DNA from: Brooklawnia cerclae
Lineage (GTDB): Bacteria; Actinomycetota; Actinomycetes; Propionibacteriales; Propionibacteriaceae
Length of the DNA: 64,000 bases
Assembly: GCF_011758645.1 (NCBI RefSeq)
Contig: NZ_JAAMOZ010000001.1
Coordinates: forward strand, 1,922,001-1,986,000
Direction: 5' to 3'
The notes below the pieces were generated by a model, which had not been told where the DNA came from, searched no databases, and saw only the letters and a list, made by a program, of their open reading frames with translations. This document shows positions 41,868-50,209 of the stretch, in pieces (position 1 is the stretch's first letter; each line of letters begins with the position of its first letter). The position numbers were made by a program, and so were the translations under genes.

Positions 41868-43589
41868 ATGGTCACAGTAGCCAAGAACATGGTCGACACC
41901 CTCGCGGCGAGCGGGGTCAAACGCGTCTACGGGATTCCCGGCGACTCCCTCAACGGCTTCACCGATGCTCTGCGAGGCTCCGGAATCGAGTGGGTCCACG
42001 TCCGGCACGAGGAGGCGGCGGCCTTCGCCGCGGGCGCTGAGGCCGCTCTGACCGGCGAACTCGCGGTCTGCGTCGGCAGCTGTGGCCCGGGCAACCTGCA
42101 CCTGATCAACGGCCTGTTCGATGCCCAGCGATCCAGGGTGCCGGTGCTGGCCATCGCGGCCCACATCCCGACCTCCGAGATCGGCAGTGGCTACTTCCAG
42201 GAGACCCACCCGCAAGAGCTGTTCCGGGAGTGCTCGGTGTATGTCGAGTACGCGGCCGACCCCGTCCAGATGCCCCGGGTCCTGCGGACCGCGATGCAGG
42301 CCGCCCTGGCTCAGCGCGGCGTCGCGGTCGTGGTCATCCCCGGAGACGTGGCTCTCGCGGACGCACAGGACGCCACAATCACCCCGGTTCGTGCCGCGAC
42401 CCCCAAGGTGCTCCCGTCGAGCGACGAACTGCGCGAGGCCGCGTCCCTGCTCGACAAGGCCAAGAAGGTGACGATCCTCGCCGGGGCCGGCACCGAGGGT
42501 GCCCACGACCAGGTGATCGCGCTGGCCGATGCGCTGGCCGCCCCGATCGTCCACACTCTGCGCAGCAAGCAGTTCGTCGAGTACGACAACCCGTTCGATG
42601 TCGGCATGACCGGGCTGTTGGGATTCGCCTCGGGCTACCGGGCGATGGAAAACTGTGACACCCTGCTCATGCTCGGCACCGATTTCCCCTACCGCCCCTT
42701 CCTGCCGGATCAGGCGGCCGTGATCCAGGTGGACCTGCGCGGGGAGCACCTCGGCCGGCGCGTCCCCCTCAAGCTCGGCCTGATCGGGGACGTCGGTGAC
42801 ACCGCGGAGGCCCTGCTTCCGCTGCTCACCCGGCACACCGACCGGTCGCACCTGGACGATTCGCTGGCCCACTACGCCAAGACCCGTACCAAGCTGGACG
42901 ACCTGGCCACCCCGCGCAAGGGCAAGCAGGCGCTGCATCCGCAGTACATCGCGAAGCTGCTCGACGAGGTCGCCGCCGACGATGCCGTCTTCATCCCGGA
43001 CGTCGGCTCCCCGGTGATCTGGGCAGCGCGTTACCTGAAGATGAACGGGAAGCGCAAGCTCATCGGCTCGTTCATCCATGGCTCGATGGCCAACGCCTTG
43101 CCGCAGGCCGTGGGCGCTGCCTCGGCCTTCCCCGGACGTCAGGTCGTCGCTCTGTCGGGGGACGGCGGAGTCGAGATGCTGCTGGGCGAACTGTTGACCC
43201 TCACCCAGAACAAGCTTCCCGTGAAGGTGGTCGTCTTCAACAACTCCTCGCTGAACTTCGTGGAGCTCGAGATGAAGGCGAGCGGGTTCGTCACCCACAC
43301 CACCGACCTCGAGAACCCCAGCCTCGCCGGCATCGCGAAGGCGGCTGGGCTCAAGGGCTTCCGGGTCGAGAAGTCCGACGACCTGCAAGCGGTGCTGAAG
43401 GAAGCGTTCGCCTACGACGGGCCCGCCCTCATCGACATCGTCACCGAACGGCAGGAGTTGACCATCCCGCCGTCGGTCAAGCTCGACCAGGCAAAGGGCT
43501 TCGCCCTCTACGCGATGCGTACTCTGCTGTCCGGACGAGGCGACGAGCTGGTTGACCTCACCCGGGCCAACCTGCACCAGGTGTTCTGA
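41868..43589 (+). CDS. poxB: Pyruvate dehydrogenase (quinone)/pyruvate oxidase
   Basis: The 573-residue thiamine-diphosphate flavoenzyme decarboxylates pyruvate to acetate and feeds electrons to quinone. The N-terminal TPP domain has YGIPGDSLNGFTDAL and HVRHEEAAAFAAGAEA (catalytic Glu), and the C-terminal TPP-magnesium motif runs from GDGGVEMLLGELLTLT to FNN. The C-terminal extension (LLSGRGDELVDLTRANL) matches the membrane- and lipid-sensing tail region of PoxB. Length equals E. coli PoxB. It is monocistronic, with a 14-bp stem-loop directly after the stop. Confidence 0.9.
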   Translation: MVTVAKNMVDTLAASGVKRVYGIPGDSLNGFTDALRGSGIEWVHVRHEEAAAFAAGAEAALTGELAVCVGSCGPGNLHLINGLFDAQRSRVPVLAIAAHIPTSEIGSGYFQETHPQELFRECSVYVEYAADPVQMPRVLRTAMQAALAQRGVAVVVIPGDVALADAQDATITPVRAATPKVLPSSDELREAASLLDKAKKVTILAGAGTEGAHDQVIALADALAAPIVHTLRSKQFVEYDNPFDVGMTGLLGFASGYRAMENCDTLLMLGTDFPYRPFLPDQAAVIQVDLRGEHLGRRVPLKLGLIGDVGDTAEALLPLLTRHTDRSHLDDSLAHYAKTRTKLDDLATPRKGKQALHPQYIAKLLDEVAADDAVFIPDVGSPVIWAARYLKMNGKRKLIGSFIHGSMANALPQAVGAASAFPGRQVVALSGDGGVEMLLGELLTLTQNKLPVKVVVFNNSSLNFVELEMKASGFVTHTTDLENPSLAGIAKAAGLKGFRVEKSDDLQAVLKEAFAYDGPALIDIVTERQELTIPPSVKLDQAKGFALYAMRTLLSGRGDELVDLTRANLHQVF

Positions 43590-43595
43590 GCAGAG

Positions 43596-43635
43596 GGTTG
43601 TGGCGCTCGTCCGGTTCGGGTCGAGCGCCACAACC
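43596..43635 (+). terminator. Strong stem-loop after poxB
   Basis: The arms 43596-43609 and 43622-43635 are 14 perfect base pairs around a 12-base loop, starting six bases after the poxB stop. There is no U-tract. Confidence 0.72.
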
Positions 43636-43723
43636 GATCCGGACAGATCGAGGGGCGGTCGCCATAAGTCCGCGAAACACATCCGGAGGGTGGGCGACGT
43701 TTTCACCCCACCGAGGCCATCCC

Positions 43724-43798
43724 CGCGGCCCGCTGCCGTTGATGCTCGTCGGGCTCACCGTGGTCACCGGGCTCGTCGACGCCTCCAGCTACTTCGAA
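43724..43798 (+). pseudogene. Remnant of a DUF1275 (YoaK) membrane protein
   Basis: A 25-residue stretch reads RGPLPLMLVGLTVVTGLVDA followed by SSYFE, strongly like the first helix of DUF1275 proteins, which open with a hydrophobic helix ending in GhhDA. The frame degrades into low-complexity sequence on both sides and no further DUF1275 helices follow. It looks like the 5' end of a deleted gene. The rest of 43636-43947 has no gene. Confidence 0.35.
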
Positions 43799-43947
43799 CG
43801 GTGGGCGCCTGGCGAGCCTCCTCGTCCACCGGCGATTGGACGAAAACTCACTGACGCCCGGCCTGCCGCACCACATGTGCTCGCGGCGGTTCCGCATCAC
43901 CTGTTCCCTCCTCGTGGGACGAGAGGGGACGTCGTGTCCCGCGGAAC

Positions 43948-43953
43948 TATGAT
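43948..43953 (+). promoter_or_regulatory. -10 element of the ClC transcript
   Basis: TATGAT is followed after seven bases by GTG 43961, the geometry of a leaderless start. No convincing -35 element was found. Confidence 0.5.
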
Positions 43954-43960
43954 CGCCCGA

Positions 43961-44056
43961 GTGACGACAGCCGGCCCGCGACCCGCGTTGGTGTCGATCC
44001 CCTTGGCCTCCCGTCGGCACGCTCCGGGCGCGAGCCCGTCGCGGCGGGCGAGGTGA
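43961..44056 (+). CDS. Possible leaderless upstream ORF coupled to the ClC gene
   Basis: A 31-codon frame, Arg/Pro/Ala-rich, begins at the predicted transcript 5' end and its stop (AGG TGA) overlaps the GTG start of the ClC gene. It contains no Cys and resembles no known protein; a role in translational coupling of the channel gene is possible. Confidence 0.35.
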   Translation: MTTAGPRPALVSIPLASRRHAPGASPSRRAR

Positions 44057-45381
44057 CGGACGACGTGATCGGCGCAAACCTCGGGTCGGCCTGGAAGTCG
44101 CTCGGCGAACGAGTCGTGCAGTTGTTCGCCTCGAAACGCTGGAGAGTTGCCCGCAACGGTGTCCTGGCGGGTCTCCTGGGCGGGGCCCTCAGCAGCGCAT
44201 ACCGGGTGGGTATCGCCGTGAGCAGCGATGTCGCGCACCGGATCTACGCATATCTGGGCGAGCGTCCCGGCTTCGTCGCACTGTGGGCCGTGGCGGCGCT
44301 GGCGGCCACCGTGGTCGTATGGCGATTGCTGCAATGGGAGCCCATGTCGTCGGGATCGGGGATTCCCCAGGTCAAGGGCATACTCAACGGCGTCATGACC
44401 ATGCGCCCCGTGCCCGTGGTCGTCGCACGATTCCTCGGGGGGACGACCGGATCGCTCTTCGGCCTCTCGCTCGGACGCGAGGGGCCGTCGATCCACATCG
44501 GAGCGGCCGTCGGGCAGATGCTCTCCGCACCCCTGAAGGCGACGCCCGAGGAGGAACGTCACCTTCTCACCAGCGGCGCGTCCGCCGGCCTGTCGGCCGC
44601 CTTCAACGCCCCGGTTTCCGGGATGCTGTTCGGCATCGAGGGTCTGCACCGCAGTTTCTCCCCGCTCGTGATCGCCTCGGCCTCGACAGGGGCTCTCGCC
44701 GCGGACGCGGTCTCGCGCCTGGCCTTCGGCCCTCATCCCATCCTGCAGTTCGGCCAGGTCGAGGAACTGGCCCTTCCGCTTCTCTGGGTGGTGATACCCC
44801 TCGGTGTCCTGACGGGTCTGGCCGGTGCGCTGGTGAACCGGTTGCTCCTTGGGGCCCAGACGTGGATGGCCCGGTTCCCCGGCCCCGCACGCATACCCGT
44901 CGCGCTTCTCCTCGCCCTGCCGTGCGGGCTGTGGCTTCCCCAGGTGCTCGGCGGCGGGGAGGACCTCATCGGCTGGGCCGAGTTCGAGGCAACAGGGATC
45001 GGGCTGGTTCTCCTGCTCCTCGCCGTGAAGATGGCATTCACGGCGACCAGTTTCGGCTGCGGTATCCCCGGTGGCATCTTCATGCCGATCCTCGCCATCG
45101 GCACCCTGACCGGCTCCGCCTATGCGCTCATGACGCAGTACGCAGGGCTCCCGGTGCAGTATCAGTCGATTCTGGCCGTCTGCGGCATGGCCGGCGTCCT
45201 GGCGGCCAGCGTGCGCACTCCCCTGACATCGATCCTTCTCACCGCGGAGATGACCGGGAGCCTCGCCCACCTCCTGCCGGTCGCCATCGTGGTGATCATC
45301 GCCGTCTTCACGGCCGATGCGCTACGCGTCCCGCCCATCTACGAGGCTCTGCTCAACCGAGCTCTCGATCGCACGCGGTGA
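44053..45381 (+). CDS. ClC family chloride channel/antiporter
   Basis: A 442-residue membrane protein with the three ClC anion-selectivity motifs: GSGIPQVKG, GREGPSIHIGA (with the gating Glu) and the later GIPGGIFMPILAIGTLTG. The central Tyr region lies in the last helix pair. GREGP rather than GREGT argues against a fluoride-type ClC. There are no CBS domains. The GTG at 44053 lacks a good ribosome site and may be reached by coupling from the preceding small frame. Confidence 0.88.
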   Translation: MTDDVIGANLGSAWKSLGERVVQLFASKRWRVARNGVLAGLLGGALSSAYRVGIAVSSDVAHRIYAYLGERPGFVALWAVAALAATVVVWRLLQWEPMSSGSGIPQVKGILNGVMTMRPVPVVVARFLGGTTGSLFGLSLGREGPSIHIGAAVGQMLSAPLKATPEEERHLLTSGASAGLSAAFNAPVSGMLFGIEGLHRSFSPLVIASASTGALAADAVSRLAFGPHPILQFGQVEELALPLLWVVIPLGVLTGLAGALVNRLLLGAQTWMARFPGPARIPVALLLALPCGLWLPQVLGGGEDLIGWAEFEATGIGLVLLLLAVKMAFTATSFGCGIPGGIFMPILAIGTLTGSAYALMTQYAGLPVQYQSILAVCGMAGVLAASVRTPLTSILLTAEMTGSLAHLLPVAIVVIIAVFTADALRVPPIYEALLNRALDRTR

Positions 45382-45504
45382 CGAAGCTCGGACGATCACC
45401 GCGCGGGCAGATTGTCGCCCGGGTTCTCGGCGGGAGGCCGGCCGCGGTCAAACCCGCGTGATTCGCCCGTTCCGACCGGTGAACGGTCGTCCGCCCTGTT
45501 TCTT

Positions 45505-45562
45505 GCACATCGACACGCCCGAGGAGCGTCGGGAAAGCGCTTGCTATGGCGTGTCGATGTGC
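45505..45562. repeat. 15-bp perfect inverted repeat between ClC and the MFS gene
   Basis: GCACATCGACACGCC (45505-45519) and GGCGTGTCGATGTGC (45548-45562) are perfect inverse complements with a 28-base loop. The right arm encodes the C-terminus of the small minus-strand gene that ends at 45544. It may serve as a shared terminator for converging transcripts. Confidence 0.5.
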
Positions 45563-45774
45563 GCGCAGCAGGGTTTGCGGCAACAGTCCGCCCATTCCGG
45601 ACGCTCGGTCGTCAGCCACACGGCGCGGTCCGCAGCGGGGTTCGCCTCGATGACGAGTCCGACGACCGACGACGGACCGGGGCCGACGATCAGGCCGTCG
45701 TCCACAGCGGGTGCGGGTGCGACCAGCTGTCGTCCAAGCGCGGCAACCCGGACGCGCCTCAATGTTTCAGCCAT
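45544..45774 (-). CDS. Small Cys-rich hypothetical protein
   Basis: A 76-residue frame with high third-position GC throughout, which supports coding. It has no transmembrane segment and ends in ADCCRKPCCAHIDTP, with two CC pairs. The final CCxxxCCxH pattern could bind metal or form disulfides. An in-frame ATG 84 bases upstream gives a longer version; neither has a strong ribosome site. It is divergent from the Bcr/CflA transporter and shares a symmetric promoter element with it. No family was recognised. Confidence 0.5.
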   Translation of the reverse strand: MAETLRRVRVAALGRQLVAPAPAVDDGLIVGPGPSSVVGLVIEANPAADRAVWLTTERPEWADCCRKPCCAHIDTP

Positions 45775-45813
45775 GTCACCGCGTTGGTCACGGACCGAGA
45801 CGCCACGTGTGGC

Positions 45814-45826
45814 CGAGTTAAACTCG
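45814..45826. promoter_or_regulatory. Symmetric promoter element of the divergent small gene and MFS transporter
   Basis: CGAGTTAAACTCG is a 13-bp palindrome holding TAAACT (45819-45824), six bases before the GTG start of the transporter, which would be leaderless. The opposite strand reads TTTAACTC toward the small Cys-rich gene. Confidence 0.5.
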
Positions 45827-45830
45827 CCCG

Positions 45831-47234
45831 GTGCCAAAATCCGACTCCTCCACCCCACGCCCCCGTCAGACCCAGAAGGCGGACCACGCGTCCGACCAAG
45901 TGGGCCCGGCGCTGATCATCGCACTCGCGATCCTGGCAATGGTCGGGTCCGTCTCCACCGACATGTTTCTCGCCGGATTGCCCCGCATCCGCGTCGACCT
46001 GAACACGACCACCGCGACGGTTCAGCTCACGCTGTCGCTGTTCATGGTCGGCATGGCGGTCGGGCAGTTGTTCTGGGGCCCGCTCTCGGATCGGCTCGGA
46101 CGACGCGGCCCGTTGCTCGTCGCGGTCACGCTGTTCGCGTTGTCCAGCATCGCGGCGCCGCTCGCGACGAACATCTGGATGCTCGTCAGCATCCGTCTGG
46201 TTCAGGGATTCACCGGGTCGGCGGGCGTCGTGATCGGCCGTGCCGTCGCCCGCGACAGGGCCCGGGGCATCCAGCTCGCGAAGGTCTTCAGTTTCATCGG
46301 CATGGTGTTGGGCATCGCTCCCATCGCCTCACCGATCATCGGCGGGTTGGTGATCGGGACGATCGGATGGCGTGGCGTCCTGTGGATCGTGTTCGGAGTG
46401 GGCGTCCTCATGGCGATCTCCGCCTTCGCCCTGATTCCGGAGTCACTGCCCGAGCAGCACCGCCTTCGCGGTGGCAGCCGTGAGTTCTTCGGCACGCTCG
46501 GCGACGTGGTACGCGACGTCCCCTTCCTCGGCTACACCGCGTCCGCGATCTTCGGCTTCGGGGCGATGTTCTCCTACATCTCCGGTTCCTCGGTGGTGAT
46601 GCAGGAGCGGTACGGCCTCAACGGCCTGCAATACACCCTGTGTTTCGCCGTCAATGCGGTGGGCATGCTGCTCATGGGGTTCGTGAACTCGCGCATCGTC
46701 GGACGCGTCCAGCCCGACAAGATCCTGCGCGTCGCGACAGGGGTGATGCTCGCGGGTTCCGTGGTGTTGTTCGTGCTGGGTGAACTTCTCCCGAACATGC
46801 CCGTCTGGCTGGTCATCGTGCTGGTGTTCGTCACCACCACGGTCAACCCGCTCATCATGGCGAACACCTCGACCCTCGGGCTGAGCCGCCATCGCAAGGG
46901 TGCCGGTATGGCATCCGCCTTCATGGGCATGCTGCAGTACGCCGTCGCAGGCGCGGTCTCCCCATTGGTCGCCGTGGGCGGCACAGTCACGCTGCGTTCG
47001 ATGAGCCTGGTGATGGTCGTCAGCGCGGCCCTCGCCGTCGCCGGGAACGTGGTGACGCGGGTCTCGTTGCGTCGGCGTGGTGAGACGGGACACATGACCG
47101 ACGACTCAGGCCACGAGCAGCACCCCGAACCCGCGCCGGACAGCCTGCCGGATTCGGAAGCCGTGCCCACCGACATTCAGGACCCGGGTTCAACGCGATC
47201 GGTCGACTCAGCCACGGAGCGCACCGAAGCGTAG
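45831..47234 (+). CDS. Bcr/CflA-type multidrug MFS exporter
   Basis: The 467-residue protein has twelve predicted helices. The Bcr/CflA features include DMFLAGLPRIRVDLNTTTATVQLTLSLFM in helices 1-2, GQLFWGPLSDRLGRRGPLL in the 2-3 loop and RLVQGFTGSAGVVIGRAVARD with motif C-like residues. It probably exports drugs or small metabolites such as cysteine or its derivatives. The last 45 residues are a hydrophilic Glu/Asp/Pro tail. The 3' end overlaps the convergent LysR gene by 58 bases. Confidence 0.88.
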   Translation: MPKSDSSTPRPRQTQKADHASDQVGPALIIALAILAMVGSVSTDMFLAGLPRIRVDLNTTTATVQLTLSLFMVGMAVGQLFWGPLSDRLGRRGPLLVAVTLFALSSIAAPLATNIWMLVSIRLVQGFTGSAGVVIGRAVARDRARGIQLAKVFSFIGMVLGIAPIASPIIGGLVIGTIGWRGVLWIVFGVGVLMAISAFALIPESLPEQHRLRGGSREFFGTLGDVVRDVPFLGYTASAIFGFGAMFSYISGSSVVMQERYGLNGLQYTLCFAVNAVGMLLMGFVNSRIVGRVQPDKILRVATGVMLAGSVVLFVLGELLPNMPVWLVIVLVFVTTTVNPLIMANTSTLGLSRHRKGAGMASAFMGMLQYAVAGAVSPLVAVGGTVTLRSMSLVMVVSAALAVAGNVVTRVSLRRRGETGHMTDDSGHEQHPEPAPDSLPDSEAVPTDIQDPGSTRSVDSATERTEA

Positions 47235-48130
47235 TCGAGCGGACCCGCCGCACCGGCACGGCGCAGTTCGTCGAGGACGCGCCGTACGGCCCGGCGCTCA
47301 GCCTTGTCCGGCCGCAGGATCGCGGACACGTAACGGGTGGCGGGCACTCCCTCCAACTCGCGCAGAACCAACCCACCGCCGTTCGGAGTGGTGAACCGCG
47401 GCAGGATCGCCACGCATTCGCTGGAGGCCACGAGCGACTCGATCAGGCGATTGTCGCGCAGTCTCTGCTGGATGCGCAGTGAAGCACCGGTGGCACTCTC
47501 GATCGCCAACCGCACGGTGTCGAACGGATAGCCGACCGGTACGCCGATCCACTCACAGTCGAGAAGATCGTCGGGCCGGATCCGGGCTTGCCCCGCCAGT
47601 CGGTGCCCGGCCGCCATGGCCACGTCGAGCGGTTCTCGCGCCAGGGCCACGACGGTGAGACCGTCGGTGCCCGCAGGCCGCCGGCCGGTCAGGCTGTGAC
47701 CGATGACGATGTCGACCTCGGCGGCCAGGCTCGCGAACTGGGCCTCGGCAACGTCGTGATCGTGTATCACGATCTCGATCCCGGTATCGTCGAGCGCTCG
47801 GAACACCCGCGCCATGAGGAAGGTCGCGGCCGAGGGCAGGGACGCGATGGACACCGTGCCGGACAGGTCGTCACGAAAAGCGTCCCAACGTGCTTGCACC
47901 CGTTCGAGAGCCGCCGCGACGTCGGTGCAGCCCTCGGCAAGAATGCGCCCCGCCTCGGTCAGCCGAACCCCCCGGCCGTCCGGTTCGACGAGGGGCACCC
48001 GCAGATCGCGTTGCGCGGTCCTGAGCTGCTGAGACACCGCTGAGGGAGTGCGGAAAGTGGCCCGGGCAACTGCGGTGAGGCTGCCGTAGTGCTCCAGATC
48101 ACGCATCAGTTCCAGGTGCCGAAGTTCCAT
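47177..48130 (-). CDS. LysR family transcriptional regulator
   Basis: A 317-residue regulator with an N-terminal winged helix (MELRHLELMRDLEHYGSLT, ARATFRTPSAVSQQLRTAQRDL) and a LysR substrate domain (GTVSIASLPSAATFLMARVF, LREPLDVAMAAGHRL, IESLVASSECVAILPRF). It is divergent from an EamA-family exporter gene, which it probably controls in response to that exporter's substrate. The 63-base intergenic DNA is AT-rich compared with the rest of the window. Confidence 0.9.
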   Translation of the reverse strand: MELRHLELMRDLEHYGSLTAVARATFRTPSAVSQQLRTAQRDLRVPLVEPDGRGVRLTEAGRILAEGCTDVAAALERVQARWDAFRDDLSGTVSIASLPSAATFLMARVFRALDDTGIEIVIHDHDVAEAQFASLAAEVDIVIGHSLTGRRPAGTDGLTVVALAREPLDVAMAAGHRLAGQARIRPDDLLDCEWIGVPVGYPFDTVRLAIESATGASLRIQQRLRDNRLIESLVASSECVAILPRFTTPNGGGLVLRELEGVPATRYVSAILRPDKAERRAVRRVLDELRRAGAAGPLDYASVRSVAESTDRVEPGS

Positions 48131-48193
48131 GTAGGTAGCCTACAGAATAGGGCCATAAATATTCACTTGTGCTTAATCATCAGCGCGCCGAAG
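48131..48193. promoter_or_regulatory. Divergent LysR/EamA promoter region
   Basis: This short AT-rich gap holds ATAAATATTCAC and a T-N11-A pattern suited to a LysR binding site. Both divergent promoters must fit here. Confidence 0.45.
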
Positions 48194-49162
48194 ATGGTGG
48201 GCGTGCCTCTCAGCCACAGACTCATCGCCACTCTCGTCGCACTGATCTGGGGAGTGAACTTCGTCGCCATTCACGCTTCGCTCACCCACTTCCCGCCGTT
48301 CTTCCTCGTGGCGCTCCGTTTCGCACTCATCGCCGTGCCCACGATCGTCCTCGTCCCGCGCCCGGACGTGCCGGTGAAGTGGCTCCTGGGCTATGGCATC
48401 GGCTTCGGCACTCTGCAGTTCCTCTTCCTCTACTGGGGCATGGCCACAGGGATGCCGGCCGGGCTCGCATCCCTGGTGCTGCAGGCATCAGCGCCGTTCA
48501 CCGTGGTCCTCGCAGCGGCGTTCCTGCACGAGCGAGTGAGTGGTCGCGCAGTCGTCGGCACCTCCGTCGCTGTGGTCGGCCTGGCGATCATCGGGTGGGG
48601 CGTGATGGGCGGGACGACGCTGATCCCCTTCCTGCTCACCCTCGCCGGCGCCCTCGGCTGGTCCATCGGCAACATCTGCAGCCGTCAGGCCAAACCCACC
48701 AACCCCGTGCATCTCACCTTGTGGATGTCGGTGATTCCGCCCCTGCCCATGCTCGCCCTGTCGCTGGTCACCGAAGGACCGCACCGAATCGTGCAGTCCC
48801 TGGCCGGGGCCCTGTCGATGGACGCAGCCGGCGCTCTCGCCGGGCTCGTCTACACGGTTGTCGTTGCGACCGTCGTCGGCTCGGGCGCCTGGACCTGGCT
48901 GTTGTCGCGGCATCCCGCCGGGGTCGTGTCCCCGTTCTCGATGCTCGTCCCGGGCTTCGGGATCGCGTCGTCGTGGATCGTCCTCGGTGAGCGCGTCACC
49001 GGCACCGAGATCGCAGGTGCCCTACTCGTCGTCGCCGGTGTCGTGTTCGGATCGACGCACCACACCCCACGACGAGTGGACGCCGACCCACCCGTTCCGG
49101 CGTCCACCGGACCCCGGCCGGACGAGGTCGTCGACGTGTCCTGCCGCGATCTCGCCCAGTAG
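48194..49162 (+). CDS. EamA family (DMT) metabolite exporter
   Basis: The product (about 322 residues) has ten helices in two EamA repeats. Repeat one begins ALIWGVNFVAIHASL and continues to GLASLVLQASAPFTVVLAAAFLHERVSG; repeat two ends ILGERVTG-like SSWIVLGERVTGTEIAGALLVVAGV. These proteins export amino acids or related metabolites (YdeD-type cysteine exporters are members). ATG 48194 is chosen, GTG 48203 is possible; neither has a strong ribosome site. The last 35 residues are a soluble tail. Confidence 0.87.
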   Translation: MVGVPLSHRLIATLVALIWGVNFVAIHASLTHFPPFFLVALRFALIAVPTIVLVPRPDVPVKWLLGYGIGFGTLQFLFLYWGMATGMPAGLASLVLQASAPFTVVLAAAFLHERVSGRAVVGTSVAVVGLAIIGWGVMGGTTLIPFLLTLAGALGWSIGNICSRQAKPTNPVHLTLWMSVIPPLPMLALSLVTEGPHRIVQSLAGALSMDAAGALAGLVYTVVVATVVGSGAWTWLLSRHPAGVVSPFSMLVPGFGIASSWIVLGERVTGTEIAGALLVVAGVVFGSTHHTPRRVDADPPVPASTGPRPDEVVDVSCRDLAQ

Positions 49163-49618
49163 TTCTTGCCCTGCTCGGCCGATCGGTTTGGGAAACCCAG
49201 CTTCGGGTTGGCTCGCGGGGAGTTGGGGGTCGGACCGGTTCGGAGGTTGGGTGGGCTTGTTTACGTGGCTGGGTGGGCGTTGATGCAGGTGGGGCTTGTT
49301 CACGCGGCCCGCGTGTGATTCACGCGGGCGGTAGGTGTTTACGCAGGTGGTGTACGGCCCGCGGGAAGCGCTAGGACTCGCGTGAGGTCAGGCGGGCCGC
49401 GGGAAGGCCGGGTTTCCCGCGCTGGTCGCGGCAGGTTGCCGGTGCTGTAGGGACAAACGGCTTGCTTTGAGGGTCGGGTGGGCTGCGTGTGCGGCCGGTA
49501 GCTGGCGGGAAGGCCGGGGTTGTCCACAGGTGGTGGGTGGGGGCGGGTGGGGTGGTCCGGGGATGTGGCAGGATCTGGCCATCGTTGTGGTTCTTCCACC
49601 CCCTGGGAGGTCTGTCTG
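49163..49618. other. 456-base G/T-rich region without a gene
   Basis: The plus strand here is rich in G and T (GTGG, GGGTGG runs) and differs from neighbouring DNA. It contains four copies of a TT[TC]ACG-type element described separately. Minus-strand open frames across it are Pro/Thr-rich low-complexity and not believable. The final bases hold GGGAGG, the ribosome site of the following lipoprotein gene. Confidence 0.45.
49259..49347 (+). repeat. Four iteron-like TT[CT]ACG[CT][GA]G repeats
   Basis: TTTACGTGG (49260), TTCACGCGG (49299), TTCACGCGG (49319) and TTTACGCAGG (49338) occur in the same orientation, the last three spaced 19-20 bases, about two helix turns. Such phased direct repeats suggest a protein-binding array. 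No replication gene is near. Confidence 0.45.
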
Positions 49619-50209
49619 ATGGGACGCTGTGTGGGCGGTCGTTGGGGTGTAGTGGTCGGTGTTGTTGTGGGTGTGGTGTGGGTTGCGGGATGTTCTGCGG
49701 GGCAGGCCGATCCGGTGGTGACACCCCTGGTATCGAGTTCGAGCACGTCCCCGACCGTCTCGCCGACTCCCTCGGTAGATGTGTCGGCGGACGCATTGTA
49801 CGCGGAGGCCGAACAGGTCTACCTGCGATCACTGGAAGTGTCGGAGCGCTACGAGGTGCATGGGGACTATTCGGAGTTCCCACCCGAATACGAGGAACTG
49901 CTGGCTGATCCGTACCTGGAGTGGACGCGGGCGTTGTTCGACGCAGGGAAAGAACAGGGGTGGCATGTTCCAGACGGTCTACAGCTACCGGTGACGACGA
50001 GATCGCTGCCCGGGATGTCGCGAGACGGATCCGACGTAGCCTTGCAGACATGCCGGGACAACCGAGGTGTCCCAACTCTTGACTACAACGGGAACCAGGT
50101 GGCTGAGGGCTCGCTTGTTTACGAGACGTTGTTCTTCAAGCACGTCGACGGCCGGTTGAAGCTGTTCACAGGCACGACGGACCAGAGGGACTCATGCCCG
50201 TTCGAGTAG
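49619..50209 (+). CDS. Lipoprotein of unknown function
   Basis: A 196-residue lipoprotein; the signal is a very Val/Gly-rich helix ending VWVAGC near residue 24, then a Ser/Thr/Pro linker. The folded part has FPPEYEELLADPYLEWTRALFDAG and LKLFTGTTDQRDSCPFE and shows no recognised domain. GGGAGG precedes ATG 49619. It overlaps the next gene by 16 bases, and the two exported proteins probably act together. Base composition differs from the flanks. Confidence 0.72.
   Translation: MGRCVGGRWGVVVGVVVGVVWVAGCSAGQADPVVTPLVSSSSTSPTVSPTPSVDVSADALYAEAEQVYLRSLEVSERYEVHGDYSEFPPEYEELLADPYLEWTRALFDAGKEQGWHVPDGLQLPVTTRSLPGMSRDGSDVALQTCRDNRGVPTLDYNGNQVAEGSLVYETLFFKHVDGRLKLFTGTTDQRDSCPFE

Noticed and set aside
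44053-45381. Fluoride-specific ClC with a fluoride riboswitch
   Set aside because: The gating motif is GREGP rather than the fluoride-type form, and no fluoride riboswitch pattern was seen upstream.
49339-50075. Pro/Thr-rich minus-strand frames near 49.4-50.1 kb
   Set aside because: They are antisense to the lipoprotein gene or lie in the G/T-rich gap and reflect base composition only.
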